This document shows, in pieces, positions 5,068-8,123 of a stretch of DNA of 8,123 nt. The stretch spans positions 1 through 8,123 of the forward strand of contig JAABRB010000148.1 in assembly GCA_011391185.1 (NCBI GenBank), read 5' to 3'. The notes below the pieces were generated by a model, which was not told where the DNA came from, did no database searches, and was given only the letters and a program-made list of their open reading frames with translations. The translations under genes and the position numbers were made by a program. The stretch is from Betaproteobacteria bacterium (lineage in GTDB: Bacteria; Pseudomonadota; Gammaproteobacteria; Burkholderiales; SG8-39). Numbering within the stretch: position 1 is the stretch's first letter; the number at the start of each line of letters is the position of its first letter.

Positions 5068-7001
5068 GCCGTCCCTCCCAGACGCACCATATCGGCGGAG
5101 GGCGTCTCGGTTCGCGGCGCAAACCGGAATGCGTCGGAAAAGCAGTCGTGATCGCTCATGCCCTTGGCCTGGAACGCGGGACGCGCCGCCTGCACCATCG
5201 CGACCGAGCCGCACGCGTAGACCTGATGGTCGGACAGGTCGGGGAAGTCGGCGATGATCGCCTCGTGAACGAGCCCGGTCCTGCCCTCCCACCGGTCCTC
5301 GGGCTGCGGATCGGAGAGCACCGGCACAAACCTGAAGTTCGGACTCTGCCGCTCCCACGTGCGCGGCAGGTCGGGCAGGTACAGATCGCGCAAACTGCGT
5401 ACGCCCCAGTAGAGATACATCCTGCGCCGGAAACCGGTGTAAATCGCGTGCTCGACCATGCTTTTCACCGGTGCGAACCCGGTCGCGCCGGCCACGAAGA
5501 TGATGGGCTTCTCGCTGTCCTCGCGCAGGAAGAACGAGCCGAGTGGGCCTTCGAAACGCACTGTGTCGCCAACCTTCATCTCGTTGAAGACGTGGGTCGT
5601 GATTCGGCCTCCGGGCACGAGCCGGATTTGCAGCTCGATCAGCTCGCGCTCGTGCGGCGCGGTGGCGAAGGAGAAGCTTCGCTTCTCGCCGTCAGGCAGG
5701 AGGATGTCGATGTACTGGCCGGCGTAGAAGCGCGGCGTCTCTTCGCCTTCGCACTTCAGGAACACCTGCATCACGTCATGCGAGAGTTTGTTCATCCTGG
5801 CGACCCGCGCGGTGTGCACCGCGATTGCGATCTTGCCGGGCGTCTCGACCGGCACGTACTCGATCTCGATGTCCGAATTCGGCGTGCACGCACAGAGCAG
5901 CACCTTTCCCTGCGCGCGCTCGGCGTCGGTGAGGAACGTCTTCTGGTACACGCCGTAGTCGACTGTGCCCTGCAGAAGCGTCGCCTTGCACATTCCGCAG
6001 CCGCCACTGCGGCAGTCGAAGGGGACCGTGACGTCTTCCCGCAGCGCCGCATCCAGCACGAACTCGCCGTCGCGGATCGCGATGATCCGGTTGTCCGGGT
6101 GGATCATCATGTGGAACGCTTCCTTGCGCATGCGCTTGGGCGGCAGCCACGGCGTGGCCAGCGCGAGGAGCGTCAGGCCACCGACGAGCACCCACACCTC
6201 GGCGGACGTCCAGCGCTGCAGGAGCGCGTACACGGGCAGGTAGAACCAGTCGAGCTCGATCAGCGTGACGGCGACGGAGAGATCCGCCTGTCCGCCCTGG
6301 CTTTGCACCGGCTTCACAAGCGAGAGGATGATCAGCGCGCCGAGCCCGTAGAGCGCGAGATTGCGGGGCGGCATGATCTTCGCGGCCGGCACCCGCTGGG
6401 TGTGGATCCACAGGACCAGCAGCACGCCGAGCGGCAGCCCGATGTGGATGAACGAGAGCAGCGAGAAGAGCCGATCGTTCACCGCACCCTCGAAGATGAA
6501 GTTGCGGATCAGCGCGCCCCCGAACACCGGCAACACGTCGAACCACTCCGCGGTCGTGACGGTGACGAACTGGGCGAGCCGGTCCCAGGGCAGCATGTAC
6601 CCGTTGATACCGCTCGCGTACACCATCCACAGCACGATCACGCCGGTCACCCAGGAGAACCAGCGGAAGCTCCGGTAATGATCGAAGAAGAAATGGCGCG
6701 CCAGGTGCAGCAGCATTGTCAGCACCATGGCATCGGATGCATAGCGGTGCACGCTGCGCATGACCCCACCGAACCACCACTGCTGGCGCGAGATGTACTC
6801 CACCGACTCGTAGGCGTCCTGCACGCCGGTCTTGAAGAACGCGTAGACGACCAGGCCGGAGACCACCACCACCCAGCACATGAAATAGGAAATCGCGCCG
6901 AGGTGGAAGAGCGGGTTGAGACGCTCGCCGAAGACGCGGTTGAACAGGCCGTCCATGCGACTGAACGTCCACTGCCCTGCCCGCTGGATGAGCTTCAGCA
7001 C
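5064..7001 (-). CDS. Cytochrome b fused to [2Fe-2S] ferredoxin and FAD/NAD(P) reductase (645 aa)
   Basis: A membrane cytochrome b carrying a complete soluble reductase. Residues about 30-205 are a four-helix b core with H85/H99 and H186/H200 (both 14 apart). Residues about 215-285 add helices with L-D-W-F-Y-L-P-V-Y-A-L-L, closely like the PEWY-region of cytochrome b/subunit IV. A plant-type [2Fe-2S] domain follows: C330-x4-C335-x2-C338 and C370. Then a ferredoxin-NADP reductase-like unit: FAD-binding R-S-F-S-F-A-T-A-P (441-449), nucleotide site G-A-T-G-F-A-P (505-511), A-C-G-S-V (596-600), and a C-terminal C-F-S-D-A-F (620-625). It should move electrons between NAD(P)H, flavin, [2Fe-2S], b haems and probably quinone; direction is unknown. 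GTG at 7001 is chosen because the N-terminal amphipathic stretch aligns with the paralogue; ATG at 6956 is possible. First gene after the FNR-type box. Confidence 0.9.
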   Translation of the reverse strand: MLKLIQRAGQWTFSRMDGLFNRVFGERLNPLFHLGAISYFMCWVVVVSGLVVYAFFKTGVQDAYESVEYISRQQWWFGGVMRSVHRYASDAMVLTMLLHLARHFFFDHYRSFRWFSWVTGVIVLWMVYASGINGYMLPWDRLAQFVTVTTAEWFDVLPVFGGALIRNFIFEGAVNDRLFSLLSFIHIGLPLGVLLVLWIHTQRVPAAKIMPPRNLALYGLGALIILSLVKPVQSQGGQADLSVAVTLIELDWFYLPVYALLQRWTSAEVWVLVGGLTLLALATPWLPPKRMRKEAFHMMIHPDNRIIAIRDGEFVLDAALREDVTVPFDCRSGGCGMCKATLLQGTVDYGVYQKTFLTDAERAQGKVLLCACTPNSDIEIEYVPVETPGKIAIAVHTARVARMNKLSHDVMQVFLKCEGEETPRFYAGQYIDILLPDGEKRSFSFATAPHERELIELQIRLVPGGRITTHVFNEMKVGDTVRFEGPLGSFFLREDSEKPIIFVAGATGFAPVKSMVEHAIYTGFRRRMYLYWGVRSLRDLYLPDLPRTWERQSPNFRFVPVLSDPQPEDRWEGRTGLVHEAIIADFPDLSDHQVYACGSVAMVQAARPAFQAKGMSDHDCFSDAFRFAPRTETPSADMVRLGGTA

Positions 7002-7023
7002 TGCGTGTGTCCCCGGTTCTGCT

Positions 7024-7083
7024 GCGGCATGTGCCGCGCCGATTGTTTATACCGCGGCGTTTGCCGCGCCGATTGTGGATTGT
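7024..7083 (-). repeat. Two imperfect 30-bp tandem units in the 5' leader, each with a hairpin
   Basis: Units 7024-7053 and 7054-7083 agree at about 23 of 30 positions, including an identical 15-bp core, TGCCGCGCCGATTGT on the plus strand (7032-7046 and 7062-7076). Each also forms a small stem-loop: 7053-7068 (6 bp, 4-nt loop) and 7024-7037 (5 bp, 4-nt loop). They sit between the predicted transcription start near 7090 and the GTG at 7001, so they would be in the mRNA leader. They could be a paired protein-binding site (30 bp is about three helical turns) or an RNA element; the function is unknown. Confidence 0.6.
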
Positions 7084-7096
7084 GTATGGGCGGATG

Positions 7097-7136
7097 CTAA
7101 TAAACCCGCCACGGGTCGCACCTTAATGTGCATCAA
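7097..7136 (-). promoter_or_regulatory. FNR/DNR-type box with class II-like promoter
   Basis: On the minus strand TTGAT-GCAC-ATTAA (7136-7123) differs from the FNR/DNR/NnrR consensus TTGAT-N4-ATCAA at one base. A -10-like TATTAG lies at 7102-7097, 20 bp downstream, which places the box centre about 40 bp before a start near 7090. This is close to the -41.5 of class II FNR activation, where no -35 is needed. It faces the cytochrome b-reductase gene. Low-oxygen (FNR) or NO (DNR/NnrR) activation of the operon is therefore likely; the sequence alone cannot say which regulator. Confidence 0.65.
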
Positions 7137-7150
7137 CCGCGCGACCGTGT

Positions 7151-7174
7151 AAAACCTTTCCCCGCAAGGGGTTG
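7151..7174 (-). terminator. Possible weak terminator after the SCO gene
   Basis: On the minus strand CCCC-TTGC-GGGG forms a short hairpin about 20-30 nt after the SCO stop at 7193 and is followed by AAAGG and TTTT (7154-7151). The stem is only 4 bp and the T-run is displaced, so it would be weak. It fits with the separate promoter just downstream. Confidence 0.3.
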
Positions 7175-7192
7175 AAGAGGGTCGACCGCGGT

Positions 7193-8026
7193 TCAAAGGC
7201 CGGCCGGTGCAGCCCGCTCGGCCGCCGCGCGATCGAACCGCCGGCGCTTGCGGATCTCTTGCCAGAGGAACCAGATCCCGCTGATCAGGAACAGGAAGAA
7301 ACTGACGATCGCGCCCACCACCGACCATTGGAACCGGTAGACGCCTGCGCGCGGATCGTACACCGTGCAGAGGATGCGAATCCGCTCGATCACGTCGCCG
7401 ACGCTCTGCAACGGCATCGCCTTCCCGGTGATGAGCTGCTGCAATGGCCCGATGAAGAGGGGCAGCGCGAACTCCTCGCCATAGACCTGCCTGTACACCT
7501 TGCCTTCGGCATCGACGATGGTCGTCTGCGTGACGTGGTCGAACCCTGCGGGCGTCGCAATGTACTGGAACCCGAAGTCGGCGATGAGCCCGGGAATCTG
7601 CTTCTCGAACGGCGAGAGGAACTCCCATTGCGGGTCATCGATGCCGAAACGCCGCGCGAAGTCGCGCATCGACTCGGGCGAATCGTAGGGCAGGTTGAAC
7701 CCGATCGACACGACATTGAACGTGCCCGCGCCGAGCGTCCGCTGCGCGGCGCGAATCGCCCTGCCGAGACGCGCAGTGGTGGTCGGGCAAGCGGAGAAAC
7801 AGCCGGTGTAGACAAAGTTGACCACCAGCGGCTTGCCGCGGTAGTCGGCGAGCCGCAACGGCTTGCCGTTGCGATCGCGGAACGCGTAGTCCCCGATCGG
7901 CTTGCCGATCACGCTCTGGCTGAATTGCAGGGCCTGGTCCGGGTCGAACGACTTCCCCCCGAGCGCACCGCCGGCGATGTTTTCAGCGAGTGCGGGCATC
8001 GCCCAGAATGCCAGCGCTGCGATCAA
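7193..8026 (-). CDS. SCO1/SenC/PrrC-family protein with C-terminal membrane anchor (277 aa or longer)
   Basis: A thioredoxin-fold copper/redox protein acting outside the cytoplasmic membrane, with a role in metal-site assembly of terminal oxidases. The copper motif C76-x3-C80-P (T-G-C-F-S-A-C-P) and distal H164 (F-D-H-V) are present, as in copper-binding SCO proteins. Unusually, the C-terminus carries a second module: C220-x2-Y-D-P (220-224), then a transmembrane helix at about 236-256 and a basic R/K tail. The N-terminus is a signal peptide ending A-L-A at about residue 14. The start is uncertain: TTG at 8026 is the only ordinary start visible, has no well-placed RBS (AGGAGG lies about 17 nt upstream) and gives a hydrophobic segment with no basic n-region. 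The frame stays open to the window end, adding I-F-L-L-G of the same hydrophobic core, so the true start is probably upstream, inside or beyond the repeat at 8041-8116. Confidence 0.88.
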   Translation of the reverse strand: MIAALAFWAMPALAENIAGGALGGKSFDPDQALQFSQSVIGKPIGDYAFRDRNGKPLRLADYRGKPLVVNFVYTGCFSACPTTTARLGRAIRAAQRTLGAGTFNVVSIGFNLPYDSPESMRDFARRFGIDDPQWEFLSPFEKQIPGLIADFGFQYIATPAGFDHVTQTTIVDAEGKVYRQVYGEEFALPLFIGPLQQLITGKAMPLQSVGDVIERIRILCTVYDPRAGVYRFQWSVVGAIVSFFLFLISGIWFLWQEIRKRRRFDRAAAERAAPAGL

Positions 8027-8040
8027 GCCAAGAAGGAAGA

Positions 8041-8116
8041 TCCCCTCCTTTTCAAGGGTGAGCCGGGGTTTCGAAGAACGTGCCTGCGCACGTTCGAGCC
8101 GGCGAACGCCCGAAGC
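8041..8116. repeat. Dispersed palindromic repeat, right copy
   Basis: Second copy of the element at 97-172, same orientation. Its stem is GAACGTGC (8076-8083) and GCACGTTC (8088-8095) around the same CTGC loop, differing from the left copy by two paired changes. It abuts the 5' end of the SCO gene, whose open frame continues through it. The window ends before the position of the second hairpin seen next to the left copy, so the full length here is unknown. Confidence 0.75.
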
Positions 8117-8123
8117 CTCCGCG

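Noticed and set aside
5068..5358. Upstream extension of the 167-residue membrane protein to a 264-codon frame
   Set aside because: It would lie wholly inside the end of the reductase gene in another frame; GTG 5067 has a good RBS and a GTGA overlap.
7024..7083. CRISPR-like array
   Set aside because: Only two units, imperfect and contiguous, with no distinct spacers and no cas genes.
5019..7100. A 693-codon plus-strand open frame opposite the cytochrome b-reductase gene
   Set aside because: Its product is a low-complexity H/R/E/D-rich sequence with no domain, as expected for the antisense of GC-rich membrane-protein codons.
97..8116. Composite transposon or integron bounded by the two repeats
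   Set aside because: No transposase or integrase, no target duplication and no terminal inverted arrangement; the two copies are direct and look like a dispersed palindromic element.

Overview
This is a GC-rich proteobacterial window, most like a beta- or gammaproteobacterium judging by codon use and the dispersed GC-rich palindromic repeats. It carries one long respiratory gene block, entirely on the minus strand, so genes run from high to low coordinates. No gene on the plus strand is supported, and I see no tRNA, rRNA, CRISPR array or transposase.

Layout in transcription order: (1) a SCO-type copper/redox protein with an unusual C-terminal membrane anchor (8026 to 7193), whose 5' end abuts a dispersed repeat; (2) a 191-bp intergenic region with a near-perfect FNR/DNR-type box (TTGAT-N4-ATTAA), a -10-like hexamer about 20 bp downstream, and a leader made of two imperfect 30-bp tandem units, each with a small hairpin; (3) a cytochrome b fused to a plant-type [2Fe-2S] ferredoxin and an FAD/NAD(P) reductase module (7001 to 5064); (4) a 167-residue single-pass membrane protein of unknown family (5067 to 4564); (5) a second cytochrome b, fused to two [4Fe-4S] ferredoxin motifs and an MvhD-like hydrogenase delta-subunit domain (4447 to 2846); (6) a 12-helix heme-copper oxidase/NO reductase-type subunit I with a non-canonical metal site (2853 to 1390); (7) a CtaA/COX15-like protein lacking two residues expected of heme A synthases (1393 to 452); (8) a small DUF2249 protein (441 to 229). 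Genes 3-4, 5-6 and 6-7 overlap by 4, 8 and 4 bp, and 7-8 are 10 bp apart, so the block looks like one or two translationally coupled operons.

How they may work together (inference): the two cytochrome b proteins are clear paralogues, each with four haem-binding histidines and a degenerate PEWY-like motif, but with different soluble redox tails (NAD(P)H/flavin/[2Fe-2S] versus 2x[4Fe-4S]/MvhD). With no Rieske protein or cytochrome c1, they could form an asymmetric b-type complex joining a nicotinamide pool, the quinone pool and a low-potential iron-sulphur partner. The heme-copper subunit I is a plausible terminal oxidant sink. Its active site appears to read His / Glu-His instead of His / His-His and lacks the helix-VI tyrosine. 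Together with the DUF2249 gene and the FNR/DNR-type box, this points to NO reduction or low-oxygen respiration rather than ordinary aerobic oxidase activity. No subunit II or c-type cytochrome is in the window, so the electron donor to subunit I is unknown.

Both ends of the window carry copies of one ~76-bp palindromic repeat (about 91% identical, same orientation), with paired base changes that preserve the stem.
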